A DNA stretch of 64,000 nucleotides from Paralvinella palmiformis (GCA_025642065.1 JAODUP010000446.1:1-64000), one strand, 5' to 3'. Counted from the stretch's first letter, positions 38,555 to 53,055 are shown. The notes: generated from the letters alone by a model not told the origin. A program made the numbers and translations.

Positions 38555-39905
38555 TTGTTATATTATACTTTATTAAAACCACCAGAAATTGATGACATAT
38601 CGAGTACATAAAACATACATCAGACAATGTCGACAAAAAGGCTTAAAATGACTTAGTAATCATTACTGTTAAAATGTGCGGCTCTGATCATTGTTTTATC
38701 AAATGTTCGTTTATCATGAGATCATTCAAGATGTCGACTACATCGTCATGGCTAGTGTGCTGACTAGATTTAAATGGTCTTGTAAATGCGGCTTCTAATG
38801 GTGATATTCCCATTCGAACCAGTCGCTGCACAATAGTTCCTGCACATAGCTTCTTGTGAAGCATATATTGAGCCAGTAAGGTTTGGTTGGTTTTGTTGTT
38901 CGGGGAGAATCCCCAGGCTGTCGCTTAATCAGCAAGCCTCTATGTTGGAGTGGTTGAGAAACATCCTCCCCCACCACTCACAGGGGAGCAGTACGGAAAG
39001 ATCGAACCGAAATACCGTGAGGGTGGTCACTGCCAGAGTGTTTTACGTCCTCAGTGGGTTTTTAACGTCCCCCCTTTATTTTAAATAATTCAGTGGAGAC
39101 GGCAGCGCCATTTAACGTGGTCAGCCACCCACGATGTAGTGAGCCGAGAAATTAATCCCTGGAAAAGTTTCGACCTCTTACGGGGTTCGAACCTGCGACC
39201 GTTGGCACCAAGTGCCGGGTGCTTAACCGCTAGGCCACCGGAGCTCACTGAGAGCCAGTAAAGTTATACAGATGTCTTTTATTTGGGAGTCTACTTTACA
39301 GATTCTGGAGAACAAAGACATACTTTGTTGTCGAGTAACTGTTTGCAATCGCTGTATTTCTAGAGCATTTAATATAGCTGCGTGATGATTGCGCTTGGGA
39401 ACTCCCATATACCGTTTGACCAGTGTTCCTTGTAGTGACTCCATCTGATTCAAGCTCTTGCTACTGATGTCTACACGGTCCGTGCCAATTTAGTGCGCCG
39501 GCAGGCCATCATGCGTTCTTCTGTGTGAGTTTAAGATTTACCACTTGAGTGGAATATGGTGCCAAGAATGTTCACACTTTCGACTGTGTCCATGATCTGT
39601 GTACCTAGGTTCCAATGAGGTTTTGCACTATGGAGATTTTTACCGATCAGGACGCACTTAAGATTTAATTACGTTAAAGGAAAATCTCCAGGCTTGTGAA
39701 TATTTCGGACACATGTTGATAAGAGTTTGTAGCTCAGTTACCGTAGCAGTAATAAGGGTGATATAATCTGCATATGCTACCGAATTAACTGACGAACTGA
39801 CAATGCGTACTCCCATGTTCGACTGATACAAGGCAATGAGAAAGTTATTGATGAAAACGTTAAAAGCCATGGCGATAAAAGAGAGCCTTGTCGTGTACCT
39901 CTGCT
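38555..39905 (-). mobile_element. LINE type B, reverse-transcriptase and 3' end, interrupted by SINE B
   Basis: Minus strand: MAFNVFINNFLIALYQSNMG, VNSVAYADYITLITATVTEL (YADD changed to YADY), NQMESLQGTLVKRYMGVPKR, then after the SINE LLAQYMLHKKLCAGTIVQRL to INEHLIKQ stop at 38692. The 3' UTR and AATAAAG/ATT end match 4785-5289 inverted. The catalytic-motif change and stops between 39460 and 39660 show it is inactive. Confidence 0.88.
38880..39251 (-). mobile_element. SINE family B inserted in LINE B
   Basis: Flanked by a 10-bp duplication GAGCCAGTAA (38870-38879 and 39252-39261). Head on the minus strand: GGTGGCCTAGCGGTTAAGCA (box A-like) and GCAGGTTCGAACCCC (box B). Tail ends AACAAAACCAACCAAACC. 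Removal restores the LINE frame through TLLAQY. Confidence 0.93.
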
Positions 39906-40488
39906 TATGTTAAAGTGACCACTTGTCAATGAGTACCGGCATTAAATGTAAACAAAACTACGTTTGGGAAAGGTATATTATTTCATTAAAAATACATATA
40001 ATAATTAAATGCTGTGTGCATAGAAACGTCATCTGTAGACTTTTTATAACATTAACAAAATGTTAAATTGAAAATCTCATTGGGGCATTTCTATTGCATG
40101 ATTAATTCAATTTCATAACAAATAGTGATTCACATCTAATTTGATAGGACTACTATACATACTATCATTATCACGGGGTGTTCATTTGACTCGCCAGGTG
40201 ACAGCACAGCATTATCTACATTAAACAGTAATATTCAGAGAAATATGGAATTATCAGAATAATGACTATATATAATCACTAATTTCAAATATACATATAT
40301 AGTAAATGTCTGATAAACAGGGAGTTGTTCCACAAGGGGGATGCATTATATAAGCAATGCTTCAAGCATCCTCCTTTTTAACATCCTACATGTGTTTGAT
40401 TTTATTAAAATAATGTATTATGAATGTTGAAATAAACGAATTGAATTGAAAAAGGTACCAAATCCCCATTATATGAATAAAAAAACTT

Positions 40489-40550
<62 letters not shown>

Positions 40551-40863
40551 ATAATACTCTATATTTAAGAACATCAATAGTGAAATATATATTAAAAATG
40601 TCTATCCATATTTTTGTGTGTATCTATCGAAGAGTTAAACACAACGTTTAGACAGTGGACGTAGTTATGATGTTCCTAATCAGTATACTACCCCAAATAT
40701 AAATGGATTAGCATACAACATATCACTTTTGTTTCTAGATGGTAACATTAGCAATATGTCATCTTGGTAAAATTTGGTGAACCAAGCACTCCTAGTAATA
40801 TTGATTTTTCACAACTTTCTGGACAATTTACATGAGAGCATATTTCAAGTTGTTTGGAGTTTT

Positions 40864-41024
40864 ACAGTCACTCTTGTGCACATGCTAGGCTAAATGGGCC
40901 GAGCAACCTGCAACGGTAATGAGACGAAGTGTAAAATGATTCAGACGTGCCCAGGTCGAGATTTGAACTTGGCTGGTCGAGATCTGTGGCCAAATGCCCT
41001 ACCAGTTAGGCCATGGAGCTGCCG
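40864..41024 (-). mobile_element. SINE family A, divergent copy
   Basis: Keeps GTGCACATGCTAGGCTAAAT, GGGCCGAGCAACCTGC and GAGATTTGAACTTGG, but many substitutions and a missing (ATC)n tail mark it as an old copy. Confidence 0.65.
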
Positions 41025-41543
41025 AGCACAATTCAAGGCAACAGATATAGGCAAACTTATGCTATGTTGCAATCTCATATCTGCATCTTAGTTAGAAGAG
41101 AACAATGACCAAGAATAAGTAATCGCATTTAGTGCAATTAAATTAGCTCTTCACAAAGCTGTGTTGGGATTATAGTGAAGTCATGATCGAGAAGTTTAAT
41201 GAATTATTTCAATAGAACGGTAAGTACAAAGTGTATTTAAATACTAACAGCAAGCAGTGATTTTGTTCGCCAAGGACATAAATACCTTCACTAGTAGCTT
41301 TCTTTTCACCATGTTCACAATTTGATTATAACATTCCCCAAAACAGGATAATTTGGAAACAGGAGTGGCAACATTCCTCACTCACCATTTTTCCCAATAC
41401 TTTCCGATAACCAAGTCAAGCTGACCTACTACATATATGTTTTGTTGCTTCTTGATTATTGTCACTGAACAAATTAGTAAACATCTTTAATTAATTTTGT
41501 TGTATTATCCCTGCTGGAAGTTCTGTTGTTAAATGACTTAAAA

Positions 41544-41700
41544 TGTGACCACATATCACTATCACCCGTGTTCGAATCCCGGTGTGGGCATATCTGAAGG
41601 TTGTTTCGTCTTTCACTTCGTCTCATTACCTTTGGAAGTCGCGCGGCCCATTTAGCCTACCTTGTGCACAAAAGTGGCCGTAAATCATCAATCATCATCT
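41544..41700 (+). mobile_element. SINE family A, head-truncated
   Basis: Starts at TGTGACCACATATCACTA and keeps box B CGTGTTCGAATCCCGG, the body and the tail GTGGCCGTAAATCATCAATC. Faces the copy at 41747-41932 tail to tail, 46 bases apart. Confidence 0.85.
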
Positions 41701-41746
41701 TAAAACGTGTTTTTTCCCCACATGTTTGCATTTTAGCAGTGAATGA

Positions 41747-41932
41747 TAACGATGATTAATGTTTTATGGCCACTTTTATGCACATGGTAGGCTAAATGGG
41801 CCGAGCAACCTCCAAAGGTAATGAAGCAAAGTCAAAGATGAAATACCCTTCAGATATTGTCCACACCGAGATTTGAACTCGGTGGTGGTGATCTGGGATC
41901 CAATGTGCTACCAGTTAGATCACGGGGGCATC
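41747..41932 (-). mobile_element. SINE family A, near full length
   Basis: GTTTTATGGCCACTTTTATG, GGGCCGAGCAACCTCC, GAGATTTGAACTCGG and GATCACGGGGGCATCC. With the plus-strand copy at 41544-41700 it forms an inverted repeat. Confidence 0.85.
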
Positions 41933-42530
41933 CTTTAGCAGTGTATGAAACAGCACTCATGATTGGTGGAGAAAAAAAGGAAACTTATGATTACCTAATT
42001 GGAATAATTAATTATAGGATTGAGTACAGAAGCGTGACCTTTTATCAGTGTGTAATAACTGTATAGACACATGTGTCATGCCAATTTCAGTGTTTGTGTG
42101 CATGTGAGCATGCGGACAAAGACACAAATTAAAACAAAAGGCAATATATTGCTCGTCATGTTTAGTTTATCAAACTTTAGCTGTAGACAACAGTGATTCT
42201 CAAACTAATTTACATAACGTCTGTCTACAGCCTGTGGAAAATAGCACCACAGCAAAGCAGATATGATATTACAGAAGCCAACACCAGATAGTTTAACACA
42301 CACACACACACAATATTCACAGCCTAACAAAAATGTACATACATTTCTGTATGGTATATATTTTATAGTATTACACGGCAATACTCTCTCTTTTATCCAA
42401 CATTCTTTTCTCTTTATAAGACCCACTCTATTCATCAACAATCTGAAACAGATGATTTCAGCAGATCATCTACTTCTTTTAATATAAATCAATCAAATGA
42501 TTTATACAAAGTCACATAATGGGAAATCAG

Positions 42531-42536
42531 TTTATT
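42531..42536 (-). terminator. Candidate PPIP5K polyadenylation signal
   Basis: TTTATT on the plus strand reads AATAAA on the gene strand, about 630 bases past the stop codon. It is the first canonical hexamer I see downstream. An (AT)n tract at 42849-42886 would lie within the 3' UTR. AT-rich DNA makes chance hexamers likely, so this is weak. Confidence 0.3.
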
Positions 42537-42844
42537 TATAATCTGGTAATGGTTAATCCATTAGTTGTGTGTAAATAAAATATAAGAATATATGAAGTGT
42601 TTAACAAGTTATTTAATTGTTTAATCAAATCAGCTGTCTGAACTATTTCCTCTGTAAAGTGAAGTGCTTCATTTATATTTCAGCCAAACCAAATTGGATA
42701 TCATTCAAATTTTATGATAAAACGATTAAGTTTTCATCCAAGCTTTTTCTTTGTTGTAGAGATAAAAATTCATTAGAACACACTTTCCCACAGAAAACTA
42801 ACATTGTATACACTCTGTTGTGATATATTACAATAGGTATTGTA

Positions 42845-42890
<46 letters not shown>

Positions 42891-43168
42891 TTGGATGCAA
42901 ATCGCACATTTCAATTACAATAATCCCATTACTGAGTTAAACAGGTTGTCAAAATATAAGTAACCTATACTATTACTGTAATAAAACTATACGAGGTATA
43001 TCACAATTTTATCACAGGTTCTATTTAGTGAAGGATAAGTCTAACAATACAACATGGCCTGTAGTCTATACACTTCAAACTGTTTGATGAAACATGACAC
43101 ACTACACCAAAATGTATATAGCAAGCTCAATATCCCAATTAATAATTGGAATTTGTTTTATCACGAGA

Positions 43169-43359
43169 TCATGAAGATGTCATCTTGTCTGATGAGTCAC
43201 TGCTCCGTGACTCCTGACTTGGCAGCTGTGACGCTGAATCGGTTTCTGATGAGTTCGAGTTGGGATTCATCAGCTGCTTCAGTTTTCGCATGAACACATC
43301 TGGATTAGACATGCTTGTAGGGGAGGATGGCCCACTGCTGGAACAGCCACTGGAATAGC
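43169..43359 (-). CDS. PPIP5K: PPIP5K terminal coding exon
   Basis: The acceptor ATATTTCAG leads into [20 protein letters not shown] and continues to a serine-rich C-terminus, SSDKMTSS, stop TGA at 43171-43169. YSSG..SSxGPSSPT matches the vertebrate YSSGPSSTVSSAGPSSPTT. This is the regular 3' end of the coding sequence. Confidence 0.9.
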
Positions 43360-45916
43360 CTGAAATATTAAGTTCCAAACACTGATGAACGAGCACCGAG
43401 ACTAATCGTTTTGCATTAGTAATGTTAAACAAATAAGCTCGTGTTCTAATGTTGTCTATAAGTATAACCATTATGGGTGGATGGGTGTGTGTAAACATAG
43501 ATGGACACACACACACGCACACACACACACACACAGCCTTTTAATTATGAACAAATCCATACAAACCATACGCAACAATGGAGATCAATCCCACCACCAT
43601 CAGTTAGCTCATTACATTAAAAATGATCTACCTGGATAATAGGACAGGTTAAGCATACCCATTGGTGGTGCAGCGCCTCGTGGCGTCAGACATATCGGTG
43701 TCCCTTGACACGGCGATGACACTGGCGTACGGAATGCTGTTTCGGTAATGGCGCGCATAAAAGTCTCCATCTGCTTCAGGGTCAGCGCATTATGCAATGT
43801 CTCCAAGGGACGAATACTTGGCACCTTCCAACCCTCCACCCCTAGAGGGAGACAATGGAATAGGCCTACATAGTAAACAGCCAGATTATTTTATACGAAA
43901 GACTGTTGGAAGGAACCACCAAGACCGAGTGGCCGAATTTTGGATAGAAACCATAGGTTACTTAAAAATACGAGAGCTTAACTACATACACATACATTAA
44001 CATATAGGGTGGACAATGTATTTTGATTACGAGCCTTTTGACGAGAATTTTACTGAATTTCACACATACTGCCAGTAGAAACAATACTTTAGTTGTAAGA
44101 AAGAAAAAAAAATATCACAGCAGATTGAAATGTTAGTTAAACAAATGTCAAATCAGCCAAAGAGCCAAAGTACAAAGTGAGAATAGTAATACTTCAAACC
44201 ACTTTACGTAAAACTAGGCTAGGTATTATTTAGTAAACTTGTGTAGTACAATAAATATCCCTCCACAGTTAAATACCTAACTAATGGAGTTAGGACATCA
44301 CTTACAACAACAACAACGACAACAACAATAATAACAACGAAGAAATGTGCTCTGAAGTCCTAGGATATGAGATTATGACAGCTTACTGGATAACCCGTAT
44401 GATCCGGCATTACAGATAAATACAGCCATAAGGCAGACTTTACTATGCATGTAGTGCAGTATGTGTTGCATGCGCTATGTCATTCCTTGACGATCAAGCC
44501 AAAAGCCGGAGTTAAATCATAGCGCTCGGGATACTGGACACTAAACATTGCCGTGTCGCCATTCAGGAAATTAATGGACATGTGGTCGTCACACATTACC
44601 AACTGTGATTCAAGAGATGGCAGCCCATACGACGCATGGCATGGACTGGTAGCCGACAATGTGCCGAAGAGAGCGCAGACGAACCAAGCCCCGGCTCATC
44701 GGAGGCAATAAAGCGTAGGCATTGGATGCTGATTGAAGAAACACTGCAAAACTAATGCAATTATCCTCTGCTGATCCGGCGAAGAAAGAAATCAACAGCG
44801 AATACTCGAGATTACAACACAAGCAGCAAAAGTGCAACATAATCAACCGACGATGCAATAATATTGAAATGTTCACTAGAAAGTAATCAGTAATAGTCTG
44901 TGAAGCTACTAACTGGGAGTAGCACTTTTAGCTGATATCATTATCACGTGATAATTATGCAATTATACACAAATCATCAGACAGAGAAGCGACAACATCT
45001 ACACAGCAAAATTAACATTATGTATTCTATATCAGTAATATATTGTATCCTGAAGTTTCCAGAAAGCATACTAAAGATCGAGGCAGTGCATCAGTTTGTT
45101 AAGATTAGCGCATCTATGTAATGTTAGGAGATCAGTGCCAGGAAAGCTTCAGCCAACCAGTAAATTTGCAACCGAGGAATAAGACACCAATCACCACAAA
45201 CATTAAGCAAGTAAGTCATAAAACAAACCAAGAAAAAAAGAAAGAGAAAGAGGAGAAACTACTGCGCAACAATAAGTGATTAGCCGTCATCAGCAAAACT
45301 ACATGCGAAATGAGCTATAAATGTATAGTTTACTGGTGAAATAAACATCTGGATTGGTACCATCATAGTCATCTGAAGTGCCTCCTAGTGGATAAAACAG
45401 AATCGCTTAATGGACACAAGCATGCATGCACGCACACAGGCACGCACACAAACACACACACACACACACACTCAAACTTCATGTCAAAAGTAACATGCAA
45501 AGATTGATTGTATTTGTTAACCATTCATTGATAACTGAAAATAATCTTATCTGCACGACGCTACATCAACAGACAGACAACGTGATCCAGTCACGTAATG
45601 AACAGTTAATTTTCTGATGTTATGTTTATCAGTCTTGAAAAACTATGGTTAGAGACGATTACCATACTGATACACTACCCGAGTTTGTATGTAAAGTACC
45701 TGTAGACTATTCACATTGTTGTTGTCATCATTGTGTGTGTGTGTGTGTGTGTTTATAATTGTTTGTAATAAAGCATAAAACCCATGAAACCTACATTAAG
45801 ATGTTACACCAAATAATAAATGAATCAATCAATTATCTATCAGTATTATTTGACATTGATAGTCCTTGACAGTGTATGACAGTAAACAGATTCCCTTTCA
45901 TTTTCAGATGAAATTC

Positions 45917-45958
<42 letters not shown>

Positions 45959-48900
45959 TCTAGAGAAACAAATAAATAAATAAAATTATAATAAACCAGT
46001 ATTTTGTATGATAATTGATATACACAAACAGAGTCATGTTTATCACATGTAACACAGTATTCTAATATGGTGCTCAACTTCTGTTGGTGAGTAATAACAC
46101 ATCGCTGAGCTCTGCTCACAAAACATATAATTACATGTAATGCTAGATGTTCTGATACAACCAAAAAACTAAATATTGATATTAAAAAAAAAGGTTCATA
46201 CTCAAGAAAGTTATGAGAATAATAGTGCATCATAACTAGTGAAACATACTGATAAAAATAATTTTTCAGGGAAACATTTACTGGTACCCACCTGTCACTA
46301 TATTAATAAAGATTGCTACAGCTTATTAAAGCAATTAATATATTATAACTAGGTAGTAAAATTTGTCAATCTTTGATTATTTTCAGAATTACTAAACTCA
46401 TAGACTGGTAAATGTTTGACTTTAGTAGTGCTACTGTCTAGTATTGTCTGTTCCATTATAACAATACCGGGGATGTTATTTTATCAAATTGTCTGCTCCA
46501 TTATAACAATACCGGGGATGTTATTTTATCAAATTGTCTGCTCCATTATAACAATACCGGGGATGTTATTTTATCAAATTGTCTGCTCCATTATAACAAT
46601 ACCTGGATGTTATTTTATCAAATTGTCTGCTCCATTATAACAATACCAGGGATGCTATTTTATCAAATTGTCTGCTCCATTATAACAATACCGGGGATGT
46701 TATTTTATCAAATTGTCTGCTCCATTATAACAATACCGGGGATGTTATTTTATCAAATTGTCTGCTCCATTATAACAATACCTGGGGTGTTATTTTATCA
46801 AATTGTCTGCTCCATTATAATAAAAAACCTGGGGTGTTATTTTATCAAATTGTCTGCTCCATTATAACAATACCTGGGGTGTTATTTTATCAAATTGTTT
46901 ACATACCAATCATAAATCAGGGTGAGTATTTATCCATCTGGTATTACTGTACAATTTGATAATGGACCGACATTCCCACCTCTGATCAGAATGACGAACA
47001 TTCTATATTTACCAAACTCGGCTGCATTTCAATTGACAGTTTTTATTAAATCCTTTCAATCCAATTGTCAAGAGTGCAGCCATAACTAGATACTGAGACT
47101 TGTTCTAACATCACCCGATTGACATTGTGGCGGGGGCTTTCCTTAAACTCGTCAACTTATAGCTAAGCCACGTGACTGAAGACCACCATATTTAATTGAT
47201 TTGTAGTATTATTTTGAAATAAAACCAAAATGATGCAGGATAGCAAAGGCAACTAGAAAGTTTGTACACTTCACTTGCACACAAACATAATCCATTTTCA
47301 TCAATCTTATTGTTGCGTAGATACCCCCCTCCCACCCCAATCCAGTATCATTACCTTGATTAAAAATGGTACCGTGCAAATGTGACCCATTTCTTGTGGA
47401 AAATGTAACAAAACTACCCTGAATACTATAATAACTGATAAGGTAAGGGATAATTGGTGGAAGGAGGACTTTATGACATCAGACCAATCAGGTGACAACT
47501 GATGTAGTTTTGTTTAGAGTCTAAAGAAACATAAATAAATAGGTATAATAATGGATTATTTGGGGAGTTTTGCTCATAATTTTATATTATAGAAAACAAC
47601 AACCCCCCTCCAAGTGGTTGCCCCACCTTTTTAAAGTACAATATCATAACGCTCGTCAAAAGAAACTACTGGAAATTGTTCAAACACAAATATGATTATT
47701 TTGATACAATTTCTCTATCCATAATGATGGCTTAAATGCTAAATGTTGCAAAATGACATCAATTATAATTTTGTGCCTGTTTACAGTGAGGCTACCGAGG
47801 ACACGTGTGGCTGATGGGAGAATTCCAGACTCTTTATTCTGGAATACCATGGAAGATAATGGTCAAGGGTTTACAACCAAAAAAGTATAACAAAACCAAA
47901 ACTGAAAAGGATAAATCTTTATATAAAAAGGAATGAGGCTTTGCATTTGCCTCTCCATAAGTCAGACTTGGTGAATATGGCCAATGTACTGTTTGCTAGG
48001 AAGAACAGATGACCAGGTTGAAGCACTTAATTGATGGAGGGAAAATTGCACAAATACAAGTTATCCTGCAAGTTTGGCAACTCTACATCATATCAATATG
48101 CACTATGGATGTGCGCCGTAACTATGTGTCATACCTCAAATTATTGTTGGCATTCTGGAAAATAGTTCAAAATTTAATTTTTTACCCAATCAAAAGAAAT
48201 AATCAAAAACCCAAGCAATAATATATACAAGGCAAATATACTCGGAATTATGGAAAAGGATTATAAAAGTCAAATGAAAGGAAGCAGCAGCAGCACCTTT
48301 AAGATTGATTATCACAAAAAGGTTGTTTGCTGTAAACAGTGTGCACCAGGAACAATAACTAAATTTTACTTGCCGAGGCAAATACCTTGTATCTTGTGTA
48401 TTCACAACATACGTAGAATGGTTCGGGTTAGAGGTTAATGACTGAAGAATGGCTAAATAAACACTGACAAAAGGCAGAATAAAACCATTCAACAGAAACG
48501 ACACAAAATGGATAACTCAAAGATAGTTATCAGTCTGTACTGTACAGTGACTGGAAGCCAAGTGTGATGGTAAGATCAGAAAGTCAGTTCTGTACACGAT
48601 ATTTCAATCAGTGTAAATCTAGAGTGTGTGTAAATATATATATATAAATATATATATAATGATTTGATACAAAACCAACAATAATACTTATACACACCCA
48701 AACATGATGTCAGACTTTTGAAGCTGTATCCAAAACTCCAATTCTCATTGTATATTTCTAATAATACGCGAACTAAGATAAATCCTAGATGATCCAGAAC
48801 ACTAATTACCATCCAGCAGACTAATTATGATCCAGAGATCCCAAAATGAGTAATGTACATCCAAACTGAGAAACAGTTAATGACAGTTAGATCAAGAGCA

Positions 48901-51900
48901 CCAAAATATTGCAGCAGTTTAGATTTAAATACCACACGTGTAATACTTCTCGACACTTTGTAAGCCAAACATTGTTCTATTAACAATCAACCGTTTCTTC
49001 ATCAGAGCAAAGTGCCTTAAGAACTATCTTAACAATCAACAAAAGCATTCCATTTCCAGTCCATTCTCGCTGCCGTAGAAAATACTTTACGAAAACAGCG
49101 ACAGAAACTCTTCGCTTCGTTCCCCAACAATAAGTCGAGTAATTTTCAAGACGAGAAAAATATACAAAACCCAATTGGACGGAATGTACTGGAAATGAAG
49201 ACATCAGATAACATCATTCGTGGAGGTGTTATGATGATTACGGGACGATGGATACAGTTAGATAGGGTAATGCATCAAACATACCCCGTAGGCAGTCATC
49301 TGTGGTTAGATCTGGAGCACTAGCGGATCCTGTTATTACCTGCGTACTGATTAACAGAGGCAGGTGAGCTGCAGAAAGTAGATGAAAACATACATCAGAA
49401 GACAAATGGTAAACAGTAAGGCTCACTCTCAGCTTTATGGAGGCACTCATCGGTGAATGTTCCGAATGCCCATTATCAGCCTCATTACTTCTTTCCATTG
49501 AATGGGCAAATTTAAAATTGTAGGGACCAGTAAAATTTTATATAAAAACCAATCCAAAAGGTCGGCACCGAGAATGAACCTTATTCGAGAAATCAATTAC
49601 AGACATGCTGGTTATTACACGAGTAGTCTGGAGATAGCTCTGCTAGTACGGGCAACGAGTTAATTATTGCATAAGCTAACTAAGTTAGGAGTTAATACAC
49701 TGTCTGTCACATTATCGAATTAAACATTCAAGTTGCTGGGTTCTTCTCTATCTTGTACTCAAAAGTGTGATCCAACAGATGAATACAAGATTTATACGCT
49801 TGTTTTCCATTATTCATTTCATGTTTACCAGATATACAAAAATAAGATGACTCAATGGTATATGTTGTCTTTTGTTTAATAAAACATTTGCTGCAATATG
49901 TTTTAATCCTTACTACAACATCTTAAACAGATGATAGTTCCTGACCAGGAAATGTATTAGAAATTCATAATGTCTCAGAAAAGATGGTGACTGTATCTTG
50001 CAAAGAGATGTAAAAACTCCTCTAGATAATGAATAAATGGTAAAGCCTGGATATTTCATTATTAGTTTTAAAAACATGGAGGTACGGAGGTAAACCATAT
50101 TTGTAGCATTAGACGATTTGCATCAGCAAATTTGCAAATCGTGTTCATCCCCATACCCCTCCCCCAAACAACATAACAACAATGACTTGGGATTCAAGTA
50201 ATAAATAAGTAATCAATAGGTTTTTTTAAACAGATCTACTCAAATTATCTACAAATATATCTTAGTTACTCAGTAAAAGCTACACTAAAATTATTAGCAA
50301 TACATCAGTCCCTTATATCTTTATGTAACAATGCCACTTGCAATCAATATCTACTCAAATTTCACACAAAATCAGCACTACTAGTACTAGTACACTGGTA
50401 GTGTTTATTATTAATACACTGTAAAATATACCTGATAAAGGGACTTGTACTACTATAAATAATTACTGGGTGATAGAGATCCTTAACAATCAGATGATGG
50501 ATTTATGCTCTCAGAATATATAATTTAGTATATTCATATGTATTTACTTTAGTTATACTCAGATATATTACATGATTATAGAGATAACTAATGTCCAGGA
50601 TACTTGTACGATTGTTGCTGTATCCTTAATTCATTTTAAATTACATACACACACCTCGCTCTATGCCATTGGCACACATCTCAACATATCTATCTAGAAT
50701 AAACATACACACATACATACCTCTGTATCCAGACATTCCTAGTTACATCCATATCTTTATATTCCAGACATAATCTCTTTTCATATATTACTGCTGTTCT
50801 TCCATATATCCACATTAGAACCTTCACTATCATTAACCAATCCAACCTTAACAAACATCAATAACTGGGGTAATATCAACTGAGGCTTACAGGATCCGGA
50901 AACCCCAGGCTTTTGATGTTTGTAAAATCCAGTTAATTCAGATAACATCTAGCCTATAGAAATCTTGATAACACACAAAGCTCGTGAAATGAGAGGTTAA
51001 ATATAGATAGGACAGACAGTATTCTCACAGATAAATATATGTGACTGCTCGAGGACTGTTAGTAGGTGGGAAACAATTATTCTCAAATTTACGACTAACT
51101 ACAGAGGTTATTATCACAGAATGAAACATTTTGTTCATCAGCTGCTGAACTACTATTCGAATCAGCAGATGAAGGCATGCACCGCAATATAGAGACACTT
51201 CATTAAAGGCAAAACAAAATTAAAATAGTAACCCTCTTGTGCTGATATACTTCAGCTGCTCTATGAAGTATTCTGAACTTTTACTGGCAATCTTGACATA
51301 TCATGCAACATGTTCAAAAATGCCATGTCACCTATATAGTCAAACAGATGATTAAATCACACAATCTCTAACAAAGACAAAAAAACAGTAGGTGGGTTCA
51401 TGGAGTTCATTTTAGATTAAAAACACTGAATTTAAAAATCCAAAGGAAACAGGAAATGTGCCCAGATAGGAGTGCAGCCATTAAAAATATCAGTGACAAA
51501 ATAAACTATAACAGGATTAGAACAGAATCATTAATAAAATAGAATCAGAATATGAAATAAATCCCTCTACACAATCGCTATTATTAAGCAAACTAACATA
51601 ATGGTGATGTATTGCTTAATATTCAAATGAAGCCAACATTACATTAAATGCGTGATGCGTAGCATCACTTCACATGAATGACTTTAATGAGTGGCATAAC
51701 ATAATCAGACGTGAAATCTGCAATCTCAAATAGCAGACACACAAAAGCACACCATCAAAAATTCTGTTGCTGAATTCATCGCAGTCATACACCTTTGATA
51801 AAAAGAAACGAATACATCTAGAATGAACAAACACAATGATATATCAAAATGATAACAGAAAGAAAACTAATCATCTGCTTCACTGGAGTTCAGTATGTTT

Positions 51901-53017
51901 TCACAATATGCCGACATCGTCAGTAACGATTCCTTACACAAAGTGACAGATATCGTTACTGGGCAACACCCAAACTTACCTCCAGACTTGTCAAAATGTG
52001 ACTGCGCGAACATTGACAGGAAAGAGCTGCGGATCTGCTCAGCTGTGGAAGACAAGGCCTTGTCCGCTGTAATAAGGATTTATAGCAACAGATACACCTA
52101 AGGGGTTGACTGACCTATGGTTACAGACATCTAAATGTAGGAATTACAGTAGATGGGATGTCTGTCATAGATTAAATTTTGTCACCCTGTGTCTTAAACA
52201 AATAATTCTTCTCCGCATAGGTCATTTATAAAATTGCTAAATCGATAATCGACATTAATACGACACTACTTAATACAAACAAACTGGAGGGCCTAGGAAT
52301 GGACTACTTTTCTACACAGACTACAACTAGATATGACTTCAAATTTGTGTGCACGGAATACAGACGAGAAAATAAAGACGAGGAAATACATGTTAAGCTT
52401 ACACCAAGCCTTGATTGCGATCTGAGAGAGATCCTCGCGTTTGTGGAGATCATTTTCATAACTGTGGCGACGGCCATCTTTCTTCAGCGACTTGGAGCTA
52501 AGATCGGCGACGTTTCTCTCGTTGTCGTCATAACATTTGCGCTCTTTGTTGGGGTTAAAAAAGTCCATGGCTTCTTTTAAACTCTCTTCTGCAGGACAAT
52601 AACAAACCATTAAACAATGTATACCTGACAAATGGCTACACTTATTTCATTTAGATTTTAATCAATGAAGTCAACAAAACTATTTCTGCTTTTAAAAATA
52701 TGATCCAATTAATTAATTCTAAAAATTTACTATTTTTTAAAGCAATATGCAACATTAATAACATTAATAAACCAAAGACAAATTAAGTTGCTCAACAAAT
52801 TACATTTAACATTAAATCAGTGACTCTAATACAAAAGTAACACAGTCATTCATTAGTGTGTGGATATGAGACAACCCCCCCCCATACACTGGTCTATAAT
52901 AATTAACATTACTACTAATACTGTCTACTCTGAGAGTAACAAAAAAAAATTGAATATGAATTAGCCTATATCAGTATCATGTTGACATTTTATATATACA
53001 TATATCAGTACAGTGTT

Positions 53018-53055
<38 letters not shown>

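Larger units (their letters stand above)
39906..42530. other. Intergenic with SINE A copies
   Basis: Compound (CA)n-(TA)n-(GA)n at 40490-40550. No other gene recognised before the PPIP5K 3' end. Confidence 0.6.

Noticed and set aside
46446..46905. CRISPR-like regular repeat
   Set aside because: Units are directly adjacent with no unique spacers; eukaryotic minisatellite.
49285..49339. Shorter version of the SASAPDL exon starting at 49339
   Set aside because: Its phase would bring a TAG into frame after the preceding exon; the acceptor at 49370-49369 gives a continuous frame.
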